A stretch of 64,000 nucleotides of DNA from Promethearchaeota archaeon (lineage in GTDB: Archaea; Asgardarchaeota; Lokiarchaeia; Sigyniarchaeales; SOKP01), in the NCBI GenBank assembly GCA_016840085.1, contig JAEOTA010000055.1, positions 1-64,000 on the forward strand, read 5' to 3'. A program made the position numbers and the translations under genes. Of this stretch, positions 6,850 through 16,203 are shown piece by piece; within the stretch, counting starts at the first letter, position 1, and each line of letters starts with the position of its first letter. The notes beneath the pieces were generated by a model. The model was not told the DNA's origin. It searched no databases and saw only the letters and a program-made list of their open reading frames with translations.

Positions 6850-9780
6850 ATGAACCTAAAAAAGTCGATTTTTACTATCATTATAGTATTATTATTTGTA
6901 CGTTCTATTATCTGTATTGCACCCCAGAAGAACAATTATTCCGAAGCTATGCAATATAACGATGTGAACAGCTCTCTTAAGACCTCCTCTACGACAAACG
7001 GGGAAATCATTCAGGAGGTCTTCTCTGCTAAAAACAGTCAATTCCAAAGCGAAGGATATTATACTCAAATGTTTGATTCTTCACTTCAAGCGACATATTA
7101 TGGGCTATATGTTTTAGATACGATTGGGAAATTAGGGGATATTAACACGACTGAAGTTCTCACTCATATCATGTCGTTTTATGATCCTGATTCAAAGTTG
7201 TTTATGGATAACTATTCCTATAGATATCTTGATACCGACTTTTCGCAAGTATATTATCCGTTAAGCACGCAATTAGAAGTGAATTGTTATGCGGTACTTT
7301 CATTAGACTTACTGGACTCTCTTAATTTGATCGATACTTCAGAGATGATCTCGTATCTATGGGAGTGTTATAATACTGATACTTCGGGTTTCATCGGGCA
7401 AAAATATGACACAAGTTTGGAAGAAGGATTTAAAATTTCGACCATGGATAATACTTATTTTGCGGTGTATGCCTTGGATCTTCTAATGGATGATTGGTCT
7501 CAACATGGTACTGAAAGAGATGAAATTGTCCAATTTATAAATGATCTACAGATATCCCAAGGATCAGGGTGGATGGTAGGGGGGTTTCTTAATGATATGA
7601 ATTCCTCATTAGATAGTATTAATCCCTTATTTGAGCCAAATCTCCTCAGCTCTTATTACTGCATTAAGACTTTGAAGCTATTTGGCATGGAAGATAGTAT
7701 TAACAAGCCTAACTTTCACTCCTTTTTAGATACATTATATGATTCTACCAACTATTATTTTAGAATATCGCAAATGGATTATGGAATTGAATATGCTAAT
7801 ATTGTCGCTACTGCACTTGGATTGGAGCTTTCCGATATTACTTCGTATCCAAATATCAACCGAGAGAATGTGATTACATTTTTATTAAATAATCGCAATT
7901 CGTGGGGAATCTGGGATTCATCGACCTTACTTGATCATCATGAGCTAATTGATACTTTTCAAATTGTGAGAGTGTTAAATAATACCGAAGAAATTTCACG
8001 ATTAAATGAAGGAGATAAATCTCAAATAAGCGGTGCGGTATCTAAATATTATAGCTACAATGGATTTGCGCCCTTATCAGAAGATTATATGACCATGGAT
8101 TTAATACATAGCATCGTATCTTCTTATAAATTATATGATAAGCTCTCAGATCTGGATATCAGCCAATTATATAGTGATATTACCTCTTCCTATAATCCCT
8201 TCGGTTCATGTCGATTTGTAGAATATATTACAAAAGGGAAGTCATTTACTGGCCTTCGCTCACGACCGTATGAATTCTATACTACAGGATACAAGAATTA
8301 TGTGGATGAGATTAACGTGCTTATTTCCCATAAAGCTACCTTTCATGCACTTACATCTTTACGCGAGATATTTAAACTTGATGATTTTTCCCTAAGCTAT
8401 GATCTTCATGACTTATTGGACGATATCATTGCTTCCCAGTTTCTAAATGACTCTTATTATAACAGTTTTGGGGGATTTACCTATTGGGAGCCCTATAATC
8501 CAATATTTTCTGAGTTCTTAAGCAAGAATGTATATTTCTTTTATACCTATTATGCCGTTCGAAACATGGAACTTTTAGGGAACTATCTCGGGTTAGGAGA
8601 TCTTACTCAACTATCCTTTGATATAGATGCCCTTTATTGTTTTATTGATAGAAAAATAGTAGAATCTGCTACTTATGTATATCTTGATCCTGGATATACT
8701 TCAAATGTAGAAGATATCTTGGAACAGACCTATTATATGATTTACATCCTTAAAGCGTTGGACTTATATAATAAGAATACTCAGAAGACCAAGAATTATG
8801 TGTTAGATCATCTGGATTATTCTAATATTAAAAATATCTATTATTCCTATAAAATCTCAGAGATTTTGGACCTAAACATAGAATTTAATTCGATACCTAT
8901 CCAAAATTTAATGAAAGCGATATATTCAGAGGATTTATACGAATTTTATCTAACTTCAGCCCATCAGGTAATTGATCATGATATTTTATATTGGATATGC
9001 GATTTGGCAAAAAATAGTGAAGTGATTATTAATATAGAATATCCAGAAGTTGTCTCATTAGGAGAATTTATACCCTTTACTGCGAATGTTCAAAATCTAA
9101 TCATCGATGATTTTGGCTCCTACATTACCCTAAAATGCATACATGAGAAATTAGGCACAATTTTGTTTGATAAGCTAGAAGGTAATGAATTTACCAAAGA
9201 TGTGTATGTCCCTATAGAAAAGGATTACTATCCTGAAATCGCTTTAAGGTTAGAGGCATATGAGGGATTTAGAAAACTTAGTGAACAAAATATTACCGTA
9301 TATACCGACTATAGCATAACTCATCACCTGACAACCGAGGTGATAAATAGTTCTGTATATCTTGAAATAAATGGAACGTATAAAACGAGTCTAAAAGAGT
9401 ATAACACGTCATACGGACAGGCATATTCGCTTGTCTATGGAGAATCGTTTCTGGAAGAAAAATTCTTCTATCGCCACGATTTCGAAAATTATAGTTTATT
9501 TTCCATGAGCTACGATGTTAATTTTAAATTCCGATATACGTTTGAAATTTATCTTTCAGACGGGATAAATAACGAATGGATATGTCTTGGCAATTATACC
9601 TTTTATAAAGGAGAAATCAAACCCGATGATGAGGTGCCTGACGATCCTTTTGATGGACATAATCCAAATTATGAGGATGAACTTTTACAAACGATTCCTG
9701 TTATCACTATATTAACCTTAATCCCTGGAAGTGTTATAGTACTTACTACGGTGAGAACTAAAAAATTAAAGAAACGATAG
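6850..9780 (+). CDS. Large secreted, membrane-anchored helical-repeat protein
   Basis: Protein of 976 residues. It starts with a typical signal peptide (lysines, then the hydrophobic run FTIIIVLLFVRSIICIA) and ends with one membrane span (about 948-968) and a basic stop-transfer tail, so nearly all of it faces outside. Residues 60-720 repeat a pattern of paired helices ending in aromatic-rich segments (for example YYGLYVLDTIGKLG, YFAVYALDLL, YYCIKTLKLFG). This is the hallmark of alpha/alpha-toroid folds related to prenyltransferase and terpene-cyclase repeats. Residues 730-930 look like one or two beta-sandwich domains. A catalytic function is not evident. It is monocistronic between the TFB-like gene and the Hef operon. 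A cell-surface role is inferred. Confidence 0.75.
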   Translation: MNLKKSIFTIIIVLLFVRSIICIAPQKNNYSEAMQYNDVNSSLKTSSTTNGEIIQEVFSAKNSQFQSEGYYTQMFDSSLQATYYGLYVLDTIGKLGDINTTEVLTHIMSFYDPDSKLFMDNYSYRYLDTDFSQVYYPLSTQLEVNCYAVLSLDLLDSLNLIDTSEMISYLWECYNTDTSGFIGQKYDTSLEEGFKISTMDNTYFAVYALDLLMDDWSQHGTERDEIVQFINDLQISQGSGWMVGGFLNDMNSSLDSINPLFEPNLLSSYYCIKTLKLFGMEDSINKPNFHSFLDTLYDSTNYYFRISQMDYGIEYANIVATALGLELSDITSYPNINRENVITFLLNNRNSWGIWDSSTLLDHHELIDTFQIVRVLNNTEEISRLNEGDKSQISGAVSKYYSYNGFAPLSEDYMTMDLIHSIVSSYKLYDKLSDLDISQLYSDITSSYNPFGSCRFVEYITKGKSFTGLRSRPYEFYTTGYKNYVDEINVLISHKATFHALTSLREIFKLDDFSLSYDLHDLLDDIIASQFLNDSYYNSFGGFTYWEPYNPIFSEFLSKNVYFFYTYYAVRNMELLGNYLGLGDLTQLSFDIDALYCFIDRKIVESATYVYLDPGYTSNVEDILEQTYYMIYILKALDLYNKNTQKTKNYVLDHLDYSNIKNIYYSYKISEILDLNIEFNSIPIQNLMKAIYSEDLYEFYLTSAHQVIDHDILYWICDLAKNSEVIINIEYPEVVSLGEFIPFTANVQNLIIDDFGSYITLKCIHEKLGTILFDKLEGNEFTKDVYVPIEKDYYPEIALRLEAYEGFRKLSEQNITVYTDYSITHHLTTEVINSSVYLEINGTYKTSLKEYNTSYGQAYSLVYGESFLEEKFFYRHDFENYSLFSMSYDVNFKFRYTFEIYLSDGINNEWICLGNYTFYKGEIKPDDEVPDDPFDGHNPNYEDELLQTIPVITILTLIPGSVIVLTTVRTKKLKKR

Positions 9781-9824
9781 TATGTGATTTTTCCTTTTTA
9801 TGTGCTTAGTTTATTTTTATACTG

Positions 9825-10436
9825 ATGAGTTTCGAATCACAATTCTTGGAGATCAGTAACCAGAACGGAAGGTATATTAAGAAAATACTTAGCCTATTGC
9901 GGCAGATGTTAGACGTATTAAGCCGATTTAAGAATGACTATACGAAGAAATTTAATATTACCAAATTTGCGGAATATTTACACATTAGCTCAACAGATAT
10001 GAATGAAATAATCTCTCTTATTATAGAATATCAAGATATATTTCACACAATCTTTAAAGACTATAAACTGCTCAAAAAAAGGGAAGGCACTCAACACTAT
10101 TTGGTGGTTCAAAAACTAAAAAAACAGCCAATTATTATTAGCTTTACACCCTTCCAATTAGAAGTGTTAAATGATATCTATTATTGGTTTAAAGTGGTCC
10201 ACAAAGGGAAGGGATTTAATATAGAACAATCCAACCCTCTTGCTCAAAAGCTACACACCTTACTCGAAACCCATCCTGTTCTTTTTATTATAGCCCAAAA
10301 TAGATTAGTCTATCTTTCTGATATAGGGCAGAAAATCGGAGATATGCTTATTTCGTATAATAAAAGTAGTAAGCAGGTCACTGAGTTTATCATCGAGAAT
10401 TATATAATTAAAGTGGAGAAGAATGGGGGAACTTGA
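9825..10436 (+). CDS. Helical, HTH-like protein encoded with the Hef-like helicase
   Basis: Protein of 203 residues, soluble and predicted largely helical. Residues about 45-75 (FNITKFAEYLHISSTDMNEI) resemble a helix-turn-helix, and the C-terminal half could hold a second winged-helix-like unit. No catalytic motif is seen and I do not recognise a family. The last 14 bases overlap the start of the Hef-like gene, so the two are translationally coupled and probably work together. A DNA-binding accessory or regulator of the helicase is the simplest reading, but this is inference from overlap and the weak HTH pattern. Confidence 0.65.
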   Translation: MSFESQFLEISNQNGRYIKKILSLLRQMLDVLSRFKNDYTKKFNITKFAEYLHISSTDMNEIISLIIEYQDIFHTIFKDYKLLKKREGTQHYLVVQKLKKQPIIISFTPFQLEVLNDIYYWFKVVHKGKGFNIEQSNPLAQKLHTLLETHPVLFIIAQNRLVYLSDIGQKIGDMLISYNKSSKQVTEFIIENYIIKVEKNGGT

Positions 10437-12546
10437 AACAAATCTTGCTAATTCATCATCCTTAGTAAATGGTAAAAACCTTGAAATACGGAAATATCAG
10501 ACTGAAATTGCAAGTAAATGTATAAATAAGAACTCGTTAGTAGTGCTGCCTACCGGATTAGGAAAAACAATAATCGCGGTGTTGGTGGCAAGTAAGACAT
10601 TAAAGATATATCCACCACAGAGTAAAATAATCATTCTTGCTCCTACAAGACCGTTAATTAATCAACATTATGATACGTTTATAAAATTTCTCACTCTTCC
10701 TGAAGATACCTTTTCGGTATTAACAGGAAAAGTAAATCCCCAAGATCGAGCGGAAATATTTAATGATTCTCAAATAATATTCTACACTCCTCAGACCTTA
10801 CGAAATGATTTAATACATGAGAAATATACCCTTGAACATACTGCTCTCATTATCTTTGATGAGGCTCATCATGCTTCAGGAGACTATCCCTATACTATGA
10901 TTGCCGAGAAATTCATGGAACAGAATCCCGATGGTACTATTTTAGGTTTAACCGCATCTCCAGGTGCATCAAAACAAAAGGTCAACATGCTATGTGAAAA
11001 TCTATTTATATCTCAGGAGAATATCCATATACGCACCCGAAAGGATAAAGATGTGAAGAATTATCTCAAACCAATGGATATCTATAAAATTGGAGTAAAT
11101 TTAACCGAATTAATGAGCTATGCATATCAGCTTATTAATGATGTCTTAGAGGAACGCTTACATTATCTTTCTCAGCTTAATTTTTTGGAAGCTAAGGGAG
11201 AGCCGTTATATTCCCACATTATTAGAAAAGATTTGTTGCGATTAAATGGTGAATTAGTGGCCTCCCTAAAAAATGGAGATACTACCGGTATATATAGTGC
11301 CCTTTCCATTAATGCTCAGGGCTTAATACTCTTTCATATGCAAGAATTAATTGAGCAGCAAGGACTCGATGTATTATTACACTATCTTGAGAAAATGTAT
11401 AAAGATGCCAAGAAAAGAAATAGTTCTAAAGCAGTACGAGTGTTAGCAGGAGATTATCGGTTAAATAAACTGTTTTTAGAACTTACCAAAAATAATAATT
11501 TTACTCCTGAAAACTTGATTCATCCCAAATATCAAGTGTTAATGAAGGTAATTTTAGATGAGCTGAGAACTAATCCTGCATCCCGTATTTTAGTATTCGT
11601 GAAACTTCGGGATTCCGTCAAAAATATTGTAAAAAAGCTTAAAACGGTACAAGGGATACATGCTGTCCGATTTGTAGGACAGGCAACCAAATCTAAAGAT
11701 GATAAAGGATTATCCCAAAGACAGCAAATTGAGATTCTGGAGCAATTCAAAAATGGTACGTATAATGTCTTAGTAAGCACTAATGTAGGAGAGGAAGGCT
11801 TAGATATTGCGGAATGCGATTTAGTGGTATTTTATGATGTAGTTGCATCTGAAATTCGACTTATCCAACGTAAAGGACGGACTGCACGGCATAGGCAAGG
11901 TCGAGTGATAATTTTGTATTGTAAGGAAACTCATGATGAGATATATCTTAGAATTGCATTAAGTAAACTCAGACGAATGAACGTTACTCTGAAAAAGCCT
12001 GAACAATTCCATGAGCGACCTGAAGATCCCCTAAAGGATATGGACATAGAACCAGAAATAGAAAATACCGAGATATCGCCACAAGGAGTAAAAAGAGGAG
12101 ATACAAAGCAAGTACAGTCAAATCTTCGAGCGTTTTTACTTCTTAAGAAGGAAGAGATTAAAATCAAGATAAGTTCTCATCTTTCAATGAAATATGGAAT
12201 ACGTAGACAATTAGAACACAATCACCTTAGATTTGAAATTACAGAAACAGATCTTCATATTATCTTATTAAATAAAGTGTTAATTCAAATTTACCCACCT
12301 GATAAAATTACTGATCCTACCTTTCTTTCCGAGTTAGACAGGTTTCAGGAGCTTTGCGAATTATTAATTGTCATTTTTGATTTCATTACTTTTAGTGAAG
12401 AAATTGAAGGTGAAAAACGGTTACTTCGAGAAAAACTAATGAAATTTGGAAAAGATAATCAGCTTCATGTAATATGTATAGATACCGAAGAAGAACTTTC
12501 ATTTATTATTAAGAATATATTAGACACTCAGAAAGAGGGGATATAA
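10423..12546 (+). CDS. Hef/FANCM-like SF2 helicase with degenerate C-terminal nuclease domain
   Basis: Helicase of 707 residues of the Hef/FANCM/Mph1 type, which remodels stalled forks and branched DNA. Walker A is PTGLGKT at 43-49, the DEAH box is at 146-149, motif III is TASPG near 177, and motif VI is QRKGRTARHRQGR near 482-494. The insertion between the two RecA lobes is helical, as in Hef. Archaeal Hef normally continues into an XPF/ERCC4 nuclease with a GDx(n)ERK motif. Here residues about 570-700 seem to align with that fold (LLIVIFDF, then HVICIDTEEELSFII, matching the end of ERCC4 domains), but the catalytic GD and ERK residues are absent. It would unwind but not cut. It overlaps the genes on both sides, forming a three-gene operon. 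Confidence 0.85.
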   Translation: MGELETNLANSSSLVNGKNLEIRKYQTEIASKCINKNSLVVLPTGLGKTIIAVLVASKTLKIYPPQSKIIILAPTRPLINQHYDTFIKFLTLPEDTFSVLTGKVNPQDRAEIFNDSQIIFYTPQTLRNDLIHEKYTLEHTALIIFDEAHHASGDYPYTMIAEKFMEQNPDGTILGLTASPGASKQKVNMLCENLFISQENIHIRTRKDKDVKNYLKPMDIYKIGVNLTELMSYAYQLINDVLEERLHYLSQLNFLEAKGEPLYSHIIRKDLLRLNGELVASLKNGDTTGIYSALSINAQGLILFHMQELIEQQGLDVLLHYLEKMYKDAKKRNSSKAVRVLAGDYRLNKLFLELTKNNNFTPENLIHPKYQVLMKVILDELRTNPASRILVFVKLRDSVKNIVKKLKTVQGIHAVRFVGQATKSKDDKGLSQRQQIEILEQFKNGTYNVLVSTNVGEEGLDIAECDLVVFYDVVASEIRLIQRKGRTARHRQGRVIILYCKETHDEIYLRIALSKLRRMNVTLKKPEQFHERPEDPLKDMDIEPEIENTEISPQGVKRGDTKQVQSNLRAFLLLKKEEIKIKISSHLSMKYGIRRQLEHNHLRFEITETDLHIILLNKVLIQIYPPDKITDPTFLSELDRFQELCELLIVIFDFITFSEEIEGEKRLLREKLMKFGKDNQLHVICIDTEEELSFIIKNILDTQKEGI

Positions 12547-13079
12547 TGGAAGATATTGCGTGGGAAAAAGATCAGACTCCTTATTATGTATTTCCCTGTT
12601 CAAAATGTCGGCAATATATGTATGTGAAGACTACACAAAAGACCAAGAAATGTCTGCGATGTGGCAGAGCTCATAAAGTAGAACACATACAAGATTCTAG
12701 TGAACTTGTGAACGGGATTAGTACTGCGGTAGAGGTAGTGAAAGCACGACAGAATGAATTAGCAATACAGACATTAGGGGATATTCCAGACTTAAGAGCG
12801 GCACATGATTTTAAAGTAGCTCGTTCACATTCTACTCCAAAAGAGGAAAAGGATATTGAAAGAGGTGAAAATGGGTTTTTAGAGAAATATAAGAAAATTC
12901 TTCTTAAAATCTCCTCATTGTATCACAAATTTCCATTATATGTTATAGAAGTTATGGCAGATAATTTTGGGATCCCTTCTTCTGAGATCAAGATCTTAAC
13001 CCGTAGTCTTCTTAAAGAGGGGATAATAATTAAGATAAACTCTAATTCCTATAGATTAAATGTAGAGAAACTACAATAG
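12546..13079 (+). CDS. Zinc-ribbon and winged-helix protein in the Hef-like operon
   Basis: Protein of 177 residues. The N-terminus has a zinc ribbon with CSKC near residue 18 and CLRC near residue 36, of the DUF1922-like archaeal type (YVFPCSKCRQYMYVK). A charged linker leads to a C-terminal domain (about 115-175) whose helices and final strand pattern (ITIKI-type turn, NSNSYRL) fit a winged helix. Its ATG overlaps the helicase stop codon by one base, a strong coupling signal. The layout suggests a DNA- or RNA-binding partner of the Hef-like helicase. The related zinc-ribbon proteins known to me have no settled function, so only the domain content is firm. Confidence 0.7.
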   Translation: MEDIAWEKDQTPYYVFPCSKCRQYMYVKTTQKTKKCLRCGRAHKVEHIQDSSELVNGISTAVEVVKARQNELAIQTLGDIPDLRAAHDFKVARSHSTPKEEKDIERGENGFLEKYKKILLKISSLYHKFPLYVIEVMADNFGIPSSEIKILTRSLLKEGIIIKINSNSYRLNVEKLQ

Positions 13080-13289
13080 GTCTAGGACTCTTTTCCTCGC
13101 CTTAGCAGATCTTCTAATAGCATCAGCGAATTCTTGTCGCAGAATTGTCTGATATACGGGATGGGTTTCGTTAAAAGGAATTTCTTCATTTCCGGTATAA
13201 ATAAATGCAGTATGAGGTAATCCAGTAAGCTGAGAAAAAGAGATCATGGCTTTCTTTAGATCGATAACTTTTTCTTCTGAAATCTCCAA
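13071..13289 (-). CDS. Small hypothetical protein
   Basis: Possible gene for 72 residues, overlapping the end of the zinc-ribbon gene by 9 bases in convergent orientation. The start is TTG. A TATA-like TATAAATA on the minus strand lies about 65-75 bases upstream near 13355-13362. The composition is protein-like, with a basic C-terminal helix (FADAIRRSAKARKRVLDLL), and the frame is not a shadow of another gene. An internal ATG at residue 15 could be the real start. No family recognised. Confidence 0.45.
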   Translation of the reverse strand: MEISEEKVIDLKKAMISFSQLTGLPHTAFIYTGNEEIPFNETHPVYQTILRQEFADAIRRSAKARKRVLDLL

Positions 13290-13434
13290 TTTAACATTAT
13301 TTTGGTGTCTTTTTTCTAATATTTTGGAACTCAGTTATTTTCACTCTATTCTGATTATTTATAGGAAAGAGTAGTCAAATACATTTAAAGAAAAAGAAAT
13401 AATAATAATAAAAATATTCTAACGAGAAATAAGA

Positions 13435-13719
13435 CTATTTCTGTTCTAATTTTTCTAATAGTTTTTTTAAATGAAGCTTCATAAAATATCGCTCACTTTC
13501 CGCAAATTCACACTTCTGCTTTTCAGATAAATTTCTACAATTGAGCAATATCGCATGGATCTTTTCGAGGGTAATAATATTTTCATCGCAAATCTGTTCA
13601 ATATTTTCCTTGGGGATTATTTCAGTCTCAGAATTATCGAGTCCTTGATTTATAATTCTTTTCTTAGATAAAGATTCTCTTATTTGTCGAGTTTGATTAT
13701 CTTCAGTTTTAGAATTCAT
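13435..13719 (-). CDS. Small charged helical protein, function unknown
   Basis: Protein of 94 residues counted from the ATG at 13719; the longer frame begins at a TTG and adds four residues. It is highly charged, with no membrane span or cysteine pairs. The C-terminal 40 residues look like a single amphipathic helix (FMKLHLKKLLEKLEQK) that could form a coiled coil. It stands alone between two AT-rich gaps. No family recognised. Confidence 0.5.
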   Translation of the reverse strand: MNSKTEDNQTRQIRESLSKKRIINQGLDNSETEIIPKENIEQICDENIITLEKIHAILLNCRNLSEKQKCEFAESERYFMKLHLKKLLEKLEQK

Positions 13720-13911
13720 AATACGGCTCAATTATTTCTCTCCAATAATCCTTTTGTAAAAATTAATTCCTTAGAATCCATACTATATCTAATTGTAATG
13801 ATTGGTAAATTTCTTATAAAGAAAAAATTTCAGTCTTAATCAATTTTTGTAAATGCTAGGCTAGGCATTTGGGATAATAAAAAAGATAAAAAAAAAGAAT
13901 TTAATATGATT

Positions 13912-15906
13912 TTAATAAGAAATTATCTGCTTTTTAGAACGGATTTTGGTTATAATAGCGATAATAGCAACTCCACTAATTAGCGCAATAAGGATGCTTG
14001 TCGTGCCATAATCCAAGCCAATTGCAGCAGGGCTTACCTTTTTTATAGTAACCGATTCAGAGGCAAGATGTCCTAACGTGTCATTCGCATAGAACGTAAT
14101 CGTGATATCACCTTTAGCTACAGCTTTCCATGCGGCTTTTTCTATTTTTTCACTTGGAGTAGCAGCAGTAAAATTGGTAACACCGCCATCAAGAGAATAC
14201 CATATCGTATCTAAGTGAGGATCGGTGACGTTTAATTCAAAGCGAAATGCGCTACTAATTTTTTTATCAGCAATAGGTTTATTGATAACAATGACTGGAG
14301 CTTGAGTATCTTTTGATACAATCACCTCAGCAGAGCCCGTATTTTCAGCTTTATCATTTGCATAAAATGTTAGGGTAATGTTACCATCAGAAAAGGCGTC
14401 CCACGCAGCTTGATCAATTATTCCACTAAATTCAGTAAAGTATTTATCTACTCCTCCATCAAGCGTATACCACATATCCCATAGATAATCTTCGTCGATA
14501 GAGAGATCAAAATTTGGGGCATCGTCGAAAGCATCCCCTGGATTAGGTGAATTAATTGTGATTACTGGACTGGCATCATCAACAATAGGCAAATAATCTA
14601 TGCCCGTACCAAAATTATGTGGGACATCTCCAATCCCATCTTTTGGACTGGTATCTGTGCCGGTATAATTATCCCAGTAATTTCCAATCATTGTGTTGTT
14701 CCAATCATTATTGGCTCCATTATCAACTGCATGTTTACCATTCCTATGAAAGAAATTTTCATAGAATAAGTTATTTTCAGAAGGCATATCAAGTTCTGCT
14801 CCATTCATAGTATTATCGTGTATAACATTTCCACTAATGTTATTAAACCGCGAATCCTCGAAAATTATTCCATTTTCTGTGTTATCGTATATATCGTTTT
14901 CCAAGATTGTGTTGAAATGACTATCCCATAGATAAAATCCGTTCAAGGTATTGTTAAATACAGTATTTTCTGTAAGATCATTATTTTCACATCCTATTAA
15001 ATGAATTCCATACGCTGAATTGTTATTGATAATATTCTCTGTAATATGGTTAAAATCACTCCCCCCTACAAAGATACTATAACCGCCGGTGGTTCTCGTA
15101 ACAGTATTCCTTAAGATGTCGTTGTCATCAGAAGAATATAACCCTATTCCTCTATAACAATTATCTATTTCATTTCCTTCCACACTGTTGTTACTAGCAC
15201 CCAATAATAAAATTCCAAAATCATCTTTGATGTCATATATATTATTTCCTGAAATTTCATTCAAAGAGCCCACTTCAATTAATATTCCATAGTCCATGTC
15301 AAAGACACTATTATTTGAAATCATGTTATTATTACTATCCTCTCCACATATCCCTCCTCCTGTTATAATTGAATTTATTATGTTTGATGAGAAAGAGCTA
15401 TTATAACACGCCCAAAAATCTATTCCCCAAAAATTATTGTTAGAACAATTATTCTCGATGATATTTCCATTAGTAACATTATTTAGATCGAGTCCGGAAT
15501 ATCCATTATAAAGCGTGCAATTTCGAAGGGTAAAATATGCCTTGGAATTATCAATTCTTATGCAGAAACCCCCAAGACCATCTATTATTAAATTTTCGAG
15601 TAAATAAGGATCCACATTAGTACCTGAACCACTACACCAATCTTCACTTGCAGCTTCTTCCCATGTATAATCTCCAAAACCAAGATCATCAATGTAAATG
15701 GGAAGAGTTATGGCAGAACTCTTCAACTTATTATTATCATCAACTTTAATGCCTTCAGTAGTTATGGTATTGGATTTAAAACTAAATAAGAATAATAATA
15801 TCAGTGAAAATACTACAGCCGTGATTTTTTTTCTTTTTTCAATTTTTTTTTTATGCAATGGTTTCACCACATTGAGTATGTTATAAAATAAGATTATTAA
15901 TTGCAT
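13912..15906 (-). CDS. Surface NosD-like right-handed beta-helix protein with Ig-like repeats
   Basis: Secreted protein of 664 residues. The N-terminus is basic and then hydrophobic (VVFSLILLFLFSF, about 30-42), and the C-terminus has one span (about 635-655) with a basic tail, so the body faces outside. Residues about 100-430 hold many short repeats of the NosD/PbH1 type (such as GNIIENNCSNNN and NDLTENTVFNNT) that stack into a right-handed beta-helix, as in carbohydrate-binding or periplasmic NosD proteins. Two beta-sandwich repeats of about 95 residues follow, each containing a W-YTLDGG / WYSLDGG and ITLTFYAND motif. The encoded start may be a GTG at codon 14 or 15, since the first residues before the basic patch are unusual. 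It is likely an adhesin or sugar-binding surface protein. Confidence 0.8.
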   Translation of the reverse strand: MQLIILFYNILNVVKPLHKKKIEKRKKITAVVFSLILLFLFSFKSNTITTEGIKVDDNNKLKSSAITLPIYIDDLGFGDYTWEEAASEDWCSGSGTNVDPYLLENLIIDGLGGFCIRIDNSKAYFTLRNCTLYNGYSGLDLNNVTNGNIIENNCSNNNFWGIDFWACYNSSFSSNIINSIITGGGICGEDSNNNMISNNSVFDMDYGILIEVGSLNEISGNNIYDIKDDFGILLLGASNNSVEGNEIDNCYRGIGLYSSDDNDILRNTVTRTTGGYSIFVGGSDFNHITENIINNNSAYGIHLIGCENNDLTENTVFNNTLNGFYLWDSHFNTILENDIYDNTENGIIFEDSRFNNISGNVIHDNTMNGAELDMPSENNLFYENFFHRNGKHAVDNGANNDWNNTMIGNYWDNYTGTDTSPKDGIGDVPHNFGTGIDYLPIVDDASPVITINSPNPGDAFDDAPNFDLSIDEDYLWDMWYTLDGGVDKYFTEFSGIIDQAAWDAFSDGNITLTFYANDKAENTGSAEVIVSKDTQAPVIVINKPIADKKISSAFRFELNVTDPHLDTIWYSLDGGVTNFTAATPSEKIEKAAWKAVAKGDITITFYANDTLGHLASESVTIKKVSPAAIGLDYGTTSILIALISGVAIIAIITKIRSKKQIISY

Positions 15907-16037
15907 TTAAGATTATTTAAATCTCTTCTTACAAAAAATTCTTGATTCCTCAGATCTCATAATTCTTTTGGATAATATTAAAAACCATGCAAATGTGAAA
16001 TTACTGCAATTTATCCAAAATCACACTGTTATAAATC

Positions 16038-16203
16038 TTATTCATTCTTAGAAACTGTATTAATACATCTGTTACAAATATATGCTCTATATTTAGAATG
16101 ATAAAAAAATATCTACTCCAATAGAGCATATCCTTTTACAATTATTACAGCGACACCTTTCTCCATAATTGAAACGACCATAGTCATCATATATCTTTGT
16201 CAT
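16038..16203 (-). pseudogene. Small four-cysteine zinc-ribbon gene split by a frameshift
   Basis: The ATG at 16203 overlaps the helicase stop as ATGA. The first part reads to CRCNNCKRIC, then meets a stop after a run of seven T. If one T is removed, the frame continues through YRAYICNRCIN and stops at 16040, giving a 54-residue zinc ribbon with two CxxC pairs. The pairing of the two halves across one homopolymer strongly suggests one gene. The shift could be a sequencing or assembly error, a recent mutation, or programmed slippage. The gene follows the Ski2-like helicase in the same operon. Function is unknown; a small nucleic-acid-binding partner is a guess. Confidence 0.6.
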
